Source: Butyricicoccus_A sp963601915
GTDB lineage: Bacteria > Bacillota > Clostridia > Oscillospirales > Butyricicoccaceae
Assembly: GCA_963601915.1 (NCBI GenBank)
Contig: CAVCGL010000036.1
Span: 1 to 8,737 of the forward strand
Reading direction: 5' to 3'
Length of the DNA stretch: 8,737 bases
Shown: piece by piece, positions 1 to 5,979 of the stretch
Position numbering within the stretch: position 1 is the stretch's first letter
How the letters are laid out: every line of letters starts with the position of its first letter
Notes under the pieces: model-generated
The model's input: the letters and a program-made list of their open reading frames with translations, nothing else
Told to the model about the DNA's origin: nothing
The model's database searches: none
Position numbers and translations under genes: made by a program

Positions 1-22
1 TATATTTCAAATGACGATGTAC

Positions 23-1013
23 TCACTTTTTGTGAATGCGCGACATGGGATTGGCGTAGCCTGCCGCACGAAAATCATCGTTGTTGATATGCGTATATCT
101 TTGCGTTGTGGACAGAGAAGAATGCCCCAGAACGTCCATAATCGTTCGAATATCCACGCCGTTTTGCAGCATCAGTGTTGCCGAGGTATGCCGCAGCTTG
201 TGCGGACTTATCAGGGTGATACCGGCTTTCTGACAGGTGTTTTTCAAGAAAAGCTGAACCGCGTCCACGCTGATGCGATGATGCTTACGGGAGAGAAACA
301 GGGCATTTTGGCTTTGTTTGTCCGGACGGTAGGTCGTTTCCCGGAGTACAATGTAATCTTCAATAGCATCCACACAGTTCTCGGGCAAAAATACCTGCCG
401 CTCCTTGCGGCCTTTGCCGCGAACCAGCAGAAACGCCTCGCCCGATGCAATACGGAGATCGTTCAGGTCGATGCCGACAATCTCCGAAACGCGCAGGCCG
501 CAGACCAGCGCAAGCAGGATGACGGCGTAATTTCGTGCCTCATCTTTGCCGGAGACGGCATTCAGCAGAGCAGCACTTTCCTCCTCTGAAAGATATTTTG
601 GCAGTTGTCTGCCGAGTTTGGGCTGCACCACGCCCAGGGTCGGATTGGACTTTAGAATAGCCCGATGCACGCACAGATATTCAAAAAAACTGCGGATGCA
701 GGCGATTTTTCGTCTGGTGGAGGAGGCGGAAAGCCCTGTGGTTTGCCGTGCCGTGCCGGTATAGCAGATACGATCCATTCGCAGATACTCGATGTAATCC
801 ATGATATCCTGCCGTGTGATAGTCCGGATAAAGGCGAGATCCATGTCAGTAACCTCAATCTCATCAAACAGAACATTTGGAGGGCACAAATCGCGCTGTT
901 GCTTCATAAACCGGAAGAATACGCGCAGATCCAAAGCGTATTCGGCAATTGTTTTTCGGGAAAGATCCTCGTTCATCAGGCAGAACTGCAGGAAGTCTTC
1001 TGCAATACGGGGA
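23..1013 (-). CDS. Tyrosine recombinase (XerC/XerD-like integrase), 5' end hidden in N run
   Basis: This is a site-specific recombinase that cuts and rejoins DNA through a tyrosine-DNA intermediate. Numbered from the first visible ATG (976), the catalytic set is complete: Arg162 (CGLRVSE), Lys188 (RGKGRKER), His259/Arg262 (HKLRH), His285 (LGHSS) and nucleophile Tyr294 (TQRYTHI). Residues 1-110 form the SAM-like core-binding domain (EYALDLRVFFRFMKQ). The 976 ATG is probably not the true start. The frame stays open upstream to the N run and reads PRIAEDFLQFCL, which is typical N-terminal integrase sequence, and no ribosome binding site precedes 976. A GGAAAGG site beyond the N run suggests a start inside the gap, giving about 335 aa, longer than the roughly 300 aa of housekeeping XerC/D. 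The C terminus ends normally at a TGA (23-25). It is transcribed divergently from the kinase operon. Target sites are unknown; it could serve an element, an invertible switch or an orphan role. Confidence 0.93.
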
Positions 1014-1039
1014 NNNNNNNNNNNNNNNNNNNNNNNNNN
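1014..1039. other. Run of 26 undetermined bases (assembly gap)
   Basis: Twenty-six N characters interrupt the 5' end of the recombinase gene. On the minus strand the first known base after the gap is the third base of a codon. If the gap really is 26 bases, an ATG six or nine bases into it would be in frame and at proper distance from the GGAAAGG just upstream. True length is unknown. Confidence 0.99.
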
Positions 1040-1046
1040 CCTTTCC
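1040..1046 (-). promoter_or_regulatory. Ribosome binding site for the recombinase
   Basis: The minus strand reads GGAAAGG immediately before the N run. This is a reasonable Shine-Dalgarno match and lies where a start codon hidden in the gap would need it. It argues that the recombinase begins inside the gap rather than at the ATG at 976. Confidence 0.5.
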
Positions 1047-1142
1047 GTTCAGTTCGGCTGTGTCGTTTTTTCGATATAAAACAGCTTCTGTGAAAGGTTC
1101 TCGTTTCGTTGAAAATTCAACAGTTTTAATGCTGTTATTGTT

Positions 1143-1171
1143 ATTATAGTACGATCTGGATGAAAAAACAA
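1143..1171 (-). promoter_or_regulatory. Sigma-A type promoter for the recombinase
   Basis: On the minus strand, TTGTTT (1171-1166) is followed by a 17-bp spacer and a perfect TATAAT (1148-1143). Transcription would start near 1136. This gives a leader of about 100 nt before the hidden start. The leader contains two short inverted repeats: GTTGAA/TTCAAC (1108-1121) and AACAG/CTGTT (1119-1136). Confidence 0.65.
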
Positions 1172-1245
1172 GCAGGCTGTCATGGTGCCGCTGCACAAAT
1201 CATGTTGCGACGGATTTTTTCACGGACATGCAGGAGGATAACAAC

Positions 1246-1377
1246 ATGTTTTGTTTTCAGCGTGAGCAGACAGTGGGCTGTATCCAATATTGCCTCAGGT
1301 TGTGTTTTGTCGTTTTCTGTGTTATCATATTGTTGACAGTTTCCCCGTTTTGTTCGGAGAATCGTCATCACTTTTGA
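1246..1377 (+). CDS. Small cysteine-rich putative membrane peptide (43 aa)
   Basis: I do not recognise this peptide. A short ORF starts with ATG at 1246, eight bases after a perfect AGGAGG (1232-1237), the best-placed ribosome binding site in the intergenic region, and ends at TGA 1375-1377. The 43-residue product has six cysteines (3, 12, 16, 20, 25, 36). It has a polar N terminus (QREQ), a hydrophobic stretch at about 17-34 (LRLCFVVFCVIILLTVSP) long enough for one membrane span, and a short polar tail (SENRHHF). It lies 135 bases upstream of the kinase start on the same strand. It could be a small membrane protein, a leader peptide for the kinase operon, or chance. Against it: no convincing upstream promoter is visible on this strand, and candidate kinase promoters overlap its codons. 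Functional assignment is not possible from sequence. Confidence 0.42.
   Translation: MFCFQREQTVGCIQYCLRLCFVVFCVIILLTVSPFCSENRHHF
1300..1362 (+). promoter_or_regulatory. Candidate promoters for the kinase-cyclase operon
   Basis: Two overlapping sigma-A-like candidates are visible. The first is TTGTGT (1300-1305), a 17-bp spacer, then TATCAT (1323-1328). The second has a perfect TTGACA (1333-1338), an 18-bp spacer and a weak GAGAAT (1357-1362). Either would give a leader of about 145-180 nt before the kinase. Both lie inside the 43-codon ORF, so either the ORF or the promoters may be fortuitous. Confidence 0.35.
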
Positions 1378-1436
1378 TAACGATATGCAGAAAGTTCACC
1401 GACCAAAGCATCTGGCTATGTTGGAGCACGAAGCGG

Positions 1437-1458
1437 CTCTCGTTCCCGGGAATGAGGG
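1437..1458. repeat. Imperfect palindrome in the kinase leader
   Basis: CTCGTTCCC (1439-1447) abuts GGGAATGAG (1448-1456), inverted with one G-T mismatch and centred on CCCGGG. The flanks add a little more pairing (1437-1438 with 1457-1458). It sits about 55 bases before the kinase ATG. It has essentially no loop, so it looks more like a dimeric protein-binding site than an RNA hairpin. No T-tract follows. Confidence 0.3.
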
Positions 1459-1498
1459 AAAGCACCGAAGGAAGCAAAGATTACGATAGGTTTGTTGC

Positions 1499-1504
1499 AG
1501 GAGG
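1499..1504 (+). promoter_or_regulatory. Ribosome binding site that sets the kinase start
   Basis: AGGAGG is followed by eight bases and then ATG at 1513. The same reading frame is open further upstream with TTG codons at 1492 and 1495, but these lie before the site and have no Shine-Dalgarno sequence. GTG at 1510 is only five bases away and less likely. Confidence 0.8.
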
Positions 1505-1512
1505 GAAATGTG

Positions 1513-4482
1513 ATGATTTCTGATGAATTCATGGAACACATGGCAGACAGGACAGAAGCGCGCCCCGAGACCGCAGACATAGATTTCAAGCGGCTTACCG
1601 AGCATATTTTACAATCCTATCTGACTGCTTCATCCATAGACGATATGGAGATCCTCAGTCTGCTCGACGAAAACATGAGTGTGATCGGAACTGGAAAGCA
1701 TGAGTTTTGGAAGAATTTAAAGGAATTTCTCCAGAGCTTCTGCTTTGAAGCGGAGCAGCGCGAAAATATCAGGTTTCATTGGCAGAATTTTCATGCGAAA
1801 ACGCAGCAACTGGACGATGTGTGTGTGCTCGTCTACGGCTCGGTTCTGATCATAGGTTCCTTTGAGGGCAGCGCCGTAAGCATCAGAATGGATACCCGAT
1901 TTACTATGCTGTATGGCTGGAAGGACGGCAAATGGAAGGTTCTGCACATTCATCATTCCGTTCCGGATAAGGATCAGACGGATGACGAGGAATTTCCGCG
2001 TTCTCTCGGCATGCAGATCGCAGAAGCACAGGACACGATCATGGCGCTTTCGGAGGATTATGTCGCCGTTTACATGATCGAGCCGGAAGCGGACCGAGCC
2101 TCTGTTGTGAAGCTGAACAATAAGATCAGGAGCAAGGCCAGGGCGATTCCCGAAAGCTTCTGTTATTCACAAATGTTTCGTCATTATGCGGACAGACATA
2201 TCAGCGATGAAGATCGTGACAATTTTCTGCATATTGTAATGCCGGATGCTCTGGTACGCTCTTTTGCGGATGGCCGGGAAAAGATGGAAATGAACTATCG
2301 GGCGTGCAGAAACGGTCGGCAAGATCATTACAGCGGGCTTTTCATTCGTATGTCCAGTCCTGGAGAACCGCTGCGGCTGATCGTTGGTTTTCGGAACATA
2401 GAAGATGTTATCGATGTGCAGAAGGAAGTCTCGAAAAGCCATGAAAAGATTGAAGACATGTACCGCATTTTCGCGTCCTCACGCATGGGCACATGGAATA
2501 TTTATCTGTTAGACGGCAAAGCACCTGCAATGAAAGCGGATAATCTGATGAAGGAGCTGCTGGGCGTTGCCGGCCAGGAGCTGACACCGGAAGAGATCTA
2601 TAATGCATGGTTCTCGAATATTGATCCCAATGCGGTTCAATCCGTGCTGGATAGCGTCGAACGGATGAAGCACAACAGCAGAGACGAAAATACATACCTT
2701 TGGAAACATCCTGTTCTGGGTGAGCGATATGTGCGCTGCGGCGGAACCGCAAGACTGGTAGAAGGCGGATACATCCTGAGCGGCTATCATTATGACGTAG
2801 ACGATGTCGTGCGCGAGCAAAAGAAAAGGTCCAAGGAGCTCGCAGAACAGATTTCGATTACCCAAACCCTGTCCAAAAGCTTTCGCAATGTATTTGTCGC
2901 CAATCTTGACACTGGAACAGCGCGCGTGATACGTCTTTCCGACAGCTATCAGGTAAAGGCAATAAGAGATGTTGTCGGACATACATTCTCATTCGATGCG
3001 GTTGTAAAGCAGTGGATTCAGGAAAATGTTCATCCGGAGGACAGGCAGCGAATTGCAGAAACAGTAAATGTTGAAAAACTGAGAGAAGTATTTTCCAGAC
3101 AAGATACATGTACAGGTATTTATCGCAGCATGGAAGCCGGGGTAATGCATCACTATCAGTATGACCTCAGACGGATTGACCATTCGGCAAACGTTGTAGC
3201 TGGATTTCAGCTCGTCGACGGGATCATCGAAGAGCATCAGGCGCAGGAGAAGAAACGTAGAGAGGTGGAAGCGGCGTATCAGAAGGAACTGATCGCCGCG
3301 AAGCAGGAGGCGGAACGCGCGAACAGTGCCAAAACGGATTTTCTGCTGCGCATGAGCCACGATATCCGAACCCCACTCAACGGCATTATGGGTATGTTGG
3401 AAATTGCTCAGCGGTATCGGGAGGATATAAGCAGACGGGACGAATGCCATCGAAAGGTGAAGGAGGCCGCAAGTGTGCTTCTGGAACTGGTCAATGAAGT
3501 GCTGGATATGAGCAAACTGGAGTCCGGTAAGATCGTATTGGAGCACATTCCATTCGATTTGAAACAGCTTTCGAGAAGTGTATCCATGCTTATCGTCAAA
3601 CAGGCGGAAAATCGGAGAATTCAGATCCTGGAGGAAGACTGCAGCGTACCGCATTACCGACTGGTCGGCAGCCCTGCTCATTACAGAAGGATACTGACCA
3701 ATATCCTGAGCAATGCGATCAAATACAACAAGGATAACGGCAAAATCTATGTCACCTGCCGGGAAGTTTCCTGCGACGGGGACATGGTGAATATCGAGTT
3801 CAAATGCAGAGATACCGGTATCGGTATGTCCAAAGAGTTTCAGAAGCATCTTTTTGAACCGTTTCAGCAGGAAAATGCAACAGCGCGTTCGCAATACGGC
3901 GGCACCGGTCTCGGCATGGCAATTACCAGAAAACTCACCGATGCGCTGGGCGGCTCCATTTCCATGGAAAGCGAAAAGGGCGTAGGCACCGTTTTTGACG
4001 TAATCGTTCCGTTTGAGATCGACAGGAGCGAAGCGGATGACGCATCGGCGGAAGCCGCCGAAACAACAGCTGTATCCCTACAGGGCTTTAAGAGCCTTCT
4101 GGCAGAGGATAATGCGCTGAATATGGAGATTGCAAAATTTCTTCTGGAGGAGGAAGACGCACAGGTCATCGAAGCTGTAAACGGCAGGGAGGCTGTCGAG
4201 GCGTTTGAGAAGAGCAGTCCGTTTGAGATTGATGCAGTTCTGATGGATATTATGATGCCAATCATGAACGGATATGAAGCGACCAGAGCCATCCGTGCTC
4301 TGGACAGACCGGATGCAAAGCATGTCCCGATTATTGCGATGACGGCCAATGCTTTCGCGGAGGATCGTGTTACAGCAAAAGAGGCCGGTATGAGTGAGCA
4401 TCTTGCAAAGCCGCTGAATATGAAGCTGGTGTTGCAGACGGTTGCAAAATGCGTTGGCGAATATCGAAGCAATATCGACTGA
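1513..4482 (+). CDS. Cytosolic hybrid sensor histidine kinase/response regulator with NTF2-like and PAS input domains
   Basis: The 989-aa protein is predicted to sense a signal, autophosphorylate on His and pass phosphate to its own receiver Asp. Residues about 18-145 look like an NTF2/SnoaL-like fold (ending TMLYGWKDGKWKVLHIHHS). Three PAS-like segments follow at about 165-295, 305-425 and 440-565, the last with the NVHPED motif common in PAS_3 domains. A helical linker (566-603) leads to HisKA with phospho-acceptor His616 (MSHDIRTPLNG). The HATPase has the N box (Asn730, Asn734), DTGIG (767-771) and GGTGLG (796-801). After an acidic linker comes a receiver (about 857-978) with Glu865/Asp866, phospho-acceptor Asp912 (MDIMMPIMNG), Thr944 and Lys966. 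All catalytic residues are present. I see no signal peptide or membrane span, so it should be soluble. No HPt domain is present, so a partner must lie elsewhere. It is followed after 45 bases by a diguanylate cyclase gene, probably in one operon. Confidence 0.93.
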   Translation: MISDEFMEHMADRTEARPETADIDFKRLTEHILQSYLTASSIDDMEILSLLDENMSVIGTGKHEFWKNLKEFLQSFCFEAEQRENIRFHWQNFHAKTQQLDDVCVLVYGSVLIIGSFEGSAVSIRMDTRFTMLYGWKDGKWKVLHIHHSVPDKDQTDDEEFPRSLGMQIAEAQDTIMALSEDYVAVYMIEPEADRASVVKLNNKIRSKARAIPESFCYSQMFRHYADRHISDEDRDNFLHIVMPDALVRSFADGREKMEMNYRACRNGRQDHYSGLFIRMSSPGEPLRLIVGFRNIEDVIDVQKEVSKSHEKIEDMYRIFASSRMGTWNIYLLDGKAPAMKADNLMKELLGVAGQELTPEEIYNAWFSNIDPNAVQSVLDSVERMKHNSRDENTYLWKHPVLGERYVRCGGTARLVEGGYILSGYHYDVDDVVREQKKRSKELAEQISITQTLSKSFRNVFVANLDTGTARVIRLSDSYQVKAIRDVVGHTFSFDAVVKQWIQENVHPEDRQRIAETVNVEKLREVFSRQDTCTGIYRSMEAGVMHHYQYDLRRIDHSANVVAGFQLVDGIIEEHQAQEKKRREVEAAYQKELIAAKQEAERANSAKTDFLLRMSHDIRTPLNGIMGMLEIAQRYREDISRRDECHRKVKEAASVLLELVNEVLDMSKLESGKIVLEHIPFDLKQLSRSVSMLIVKQAENRRIQILEEDCSVPHYRLVGSPAHYRRILTNILSNAIKYNKDNGKIYVTCREVSCDGDMVNIEFKCRDTGIGMSKEFQKHLFEPFQQENATARSQYGGTGLGMAITRKLTDALGGSISMESEKGVGTVFDVIVPFEIDRSEADDASAEAAETTAVSLQGFKSLLAEDNALNMEIAKFLLEEEDAQVIEAVNGREAVEAFEKSSPFEIDAVLMDIMMPIMNGYEATRAIRALDRPDAKHVPIIAMTANAFAEDRVTAKEAGMSEHLAKPLNMKLVLQTVAKCVGEYRSNID

Positions 4483-4494
4483 AGCCCATGGGCT
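4483..4494. repeat. 12-bp perfect palindrome after the kinase stop codon
   Basis: AGCCCATGGGCT begins one base after the kinase TGA. As RNA it would form only a four-pair stem with a CATG loop, and no T-tract follows, so it is not a terminator. It could be a weak processing or pausing hairpin between the two genes, or chance. Confidence 0.3.
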
Positions 4495-4527
4495 ATCGGC
4501 GTACAAAGGATCCGACAGGTGGAATAA

Positions 4528-5667
4528 TTGGTAGATTTAAAAGAAATAATGGTTGCAAACGGAGCAACCATACTGGCAATGTGGTTTCTTTTGAGATGCA
4601 GACGGAAAAACAGAGAAAGTCTTCATGCAAAAGATGATATATATGATGGAATGGCTCTGATCAATCTGCTGGGAGCATTATTTGAAACGATTTCCTTTTG
4701 GGTTGACGGAAGAGAAATCGTTTTCGGACGTTCAATAAACTATCTGTCCAACAGCTTGTGTTTTCTGGGGACGGTGAGTATCGGTCTGTTGTGGTGTCTG
4801 TATGTGAATCTGCGCATTTATCATAATGATGCAGGGGTAGTCCGCAGCAGAGGAATGATATTGCTTCCATGGCTTGTTGAGGTCATGGCAATTGTCCTGA
4901 ATTTATTCGGCACCGGAATATTGTTTAAGGTATCGGAGAATAACGTATATCACCGGAGCGTTGGTGCGTCACTGGGATACATCACACTCATGATCTATTT
5001 TGCATACAGCGTACATCTGGTGTTCTGCTCCGAAAGCAGTGAATTGAACCGCCGTTTCTTCTCGGTGCAGTATTTTGTGGGACCATGTGTTGCAGGTGTC
5101 ATTGTACAGTTTTTTTGCTATGGGATAACAGCATCATGGTTATCCGTAGCAATGGCACTGGTATTTGTACAGATGCAGACGTATGCAGAAAATCTATATG
5201 TGGATGAGCTTTCCGGTCTTTTCAATCGAAGGTATCTGAATGGCATCCTTGCAGCGCAGACGAGTGCGGACAGAGAGCCCTTATATGGCATTATGATGGA
5301 TATCAACGATTTCAAGAGCATAAACGACAGCTTTGGACACAGTACGGGCGACCGCGCCATCTGCTGCATGGGAGAGATACTGTCCAAGTCCATACAGCAT
5401 AATGGTACCGCGATCCGCTATGCCGGTGATGAATTCATCGTGTTGGTGCGAAGCGGCACCGCAGACGCGGTGCACACCGTAATGAAAGAGATCCATAAAA
5501 ATCTTAACCGTTTCAATACGTTGGGTTCGGAGCGATTTACGCTGAGTGTATCCATGGGATATGCGAGCTTCGAAGCAGAAGATGACGCGGAGTCCTTCTT
5601 ACGAAAAATGGATGAGAAAATGTATGAAGAAAAGTACAGGTATCATCTGATGCGGAATGACCGTTGA
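4528..5667 (+). CDS. Membrane diguanylate cyclase (GGDEF domain, AGDEF variant)
   Basis: The 379-aa protein is predicted to make cyclic di-GMP from two GTP at the membrane. The start is TTG at 4528, five bases after AGGTGG (4517-4522); the first in-frame ATG (4549) has no ribosome binding site. Residues about 8-218 hold roughly seven hydrophobic spans (about 10-23, 42-58, 71-93, 111-132, 147-166, 180-199, 203-218), a sensory region of the type seen in many clostridial GGDEF proteins. The catalytic domain covers about 222-376: DELSGLFNRRYL, metal ligand Asp258 (MDINDFKSIND), FGHSTGD (269-275) and the active-site loop AGDEF (299-303). The first glycine is Ala, a variant known in at least one active enzyme (Vibrio cholerae VCA0965). 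The RxxD inhibitory site, expected five residues before the loop, reads QHNG (290-293), so product feedback is probably absent. The protein has no receiver domain, so any link to the upstream kinase is indirect. Confidence 0.92.
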   Translation: MVDLKEIMVANGATILAMWFLLRCRRKNRESLHAKDDIYDGMALINLLGALFETISFWVDGREIVFGRSINYLSNSLCFLGTVSIGLLWCLYVNLRIYHNDAGVVRSRGMILLPWLVEVMAIVLNLFGTGILFKVSENNVYHRSVGASLGYITLMIYFAYSVHLVFCSESSELNRRFFSVQYFVGPCVAGVIVQFFCYGITASWLSVAMALVFVQMQTYAENLYVDELSGLFNRRYLNGILAAQTSADREPLYGIMMDINDFKSINDSFGHSTGDRAICCMGEILSKSIQHNGTAIRYAGDEFIVLVRSGTADAVHTVMKEIHKNLNRFNTLGSERFTLSVSMGYASFEAEDDAESFLRKMDEKMYEEKYRYHLMRNDR

Positions 5668-5785
5668 AGAACGGGCATATGGTAGAGCATGCGGGCAGAA
5701 ACCGATTTACAAGAACACTGGATGCGATTTTAACAGCCGAGTGGGAGAATACCGTTTTGTAACAGGTTCTTAGCGCCTGTGCGGA
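5668..5785 (+). other. Intergenic stretch with no supported feature
   Basis: Between the cyclase stop and the riboswitch promoter I see no ORF with a ribosome binding site and no strong terminator. There is a five-pair inverted repeat, ACAGG (5762-5766) with CCTGT (5776-5780), not followed by a T-tract. A small hairpin, CCGTT-GAAG-AACGG (5661-5674), spans the cyclase stop codon. Confidence 0.5.
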
Positions 5786-5814
5786 TTGACAATACAAGTG
5801 AAAACAGGTAAGCT
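5786..5814 (+). promoter_or_regulatory. Possible promoter for the riboswitch-ATPase unit
   Basis: A perfect TTGACA (5786-5791) is followed 17 bp later by TAAGCT (5809-5814), a poor -10 element. The predicted start near 5820 would coincide with the first base of the aptamer P1 helix, which is tight. Position and -35 quality favour a promoter here, but the -10 is uncertain. Confidence 0.4.
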
Positions 5815-5817
5815 ATT

Positions 5818-5911
5818 CTCAAAAGGGAGTAGCTAACACAGTTTTGTGTATCCGTTTGCGTCAATACGAGCCGCCCGGCTCCGCTGCGGATTGAAATAGC
5901 GAGACTTTTTG
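5818..5911 (+). promoter_or_regulatory. Mn2+ riboswitch aptamer (yybP-ykoY class)
   Basis: The conserved pieces of the yybP-ykoY family occur in order: AAAAGGGAGTAGC (5821-5833), GCGTCAATACGAG (5858-5870) and AGCGAGACTTTTTG (5898-5911). P1 pairs CAAAA (5820-5824) with TTTTG (5907-5911). One arm is the hairpin ACACA-GTTT-TGTGT (5836-5849). The other arm is closed by ATCCG (5850-5854) with CGGAT (5887-5891) and tipped by GAGCC-GCCC-GGCTC (5868-5881). The family binds Mn2+ and commonly precedes cation exporters and P-type ATPases, as here. The motif match and folds are read directly by eye; ligand identity is from knowledge of the family. No covariance search was run. Confidence 0.92.
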
Positions 5912-5952
5912 TAGCAATGTAAAGCCATTGACGCAAAAAGTCTCGCTTTTTT
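5899..5952 (+). terminator. Riboswitch-controlled intrinsic terminator
   Basis: GCGAGACTTTTTG (5899-5911) pairs perfectly over 13 bp with CAAAAAGTCTCGC (5934-5946). An inner CAATG/CATTG stem (5915-5919, 5926-5930) lies in the loop, and six T follow (5947-5952). The 5' arm is the 3' strand of the aptamer, so terminator and folded aptamer exclude each other. Mn2+ binding should hold this strand in P1 and allow read-through into the ATPase, making this an ON switch. Confidence 0.95.
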
Positions 5953-5979
5953 GCGTTTATCGAAAGGAGTCGTGCGAAC

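Noticed and set aside
1045..1357. Direct repeat CCGTTCAGTTCGG (1045-1057) and CCGTTTTGTTCGG (1345-1357) as recombination sites
   Set aside because: Only 13 bp long with two mismatches, in direct rather than inverted orientation and without inverted arms; could easily be chance.
1385..1489. 34-codon ORF starting ATG at 1385, rich in basic residues
   Set aside because: It has no Shine-Dalgarno sequence within reach of the ATG, and its composition is not distinctive; probably chance.
1456..1512. Possible c-di-GMP riboswitch upstream of the kinase (GCACCG and GCAAAG pieces)
   Set aside because: The pieces are not in the order or spacing of the GEMM-I consensus, and no matching paired helices could be drawn.
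2989..3894. 301-codon open frame on the minus strand inside the kinase gene
   Set aside because: It lies antisense to well-conserved PAS, HisKA and HATPase motifs, has no recognisable domain, and is best explained as a shadow frame.
3864..4571. 235-codon open frame on the minus strand opposite the receiver domain
   Set aside because: The Ser/Ala-rich translation mirrors codon use of the real gene on the other strand; no domain and no support for a start.
5661..5674. CCGTT-GAAG-AACGG hairpin at the cyclase stop as a terminator
   Set aside because: The stem is only five pairs and no T-tract follows.
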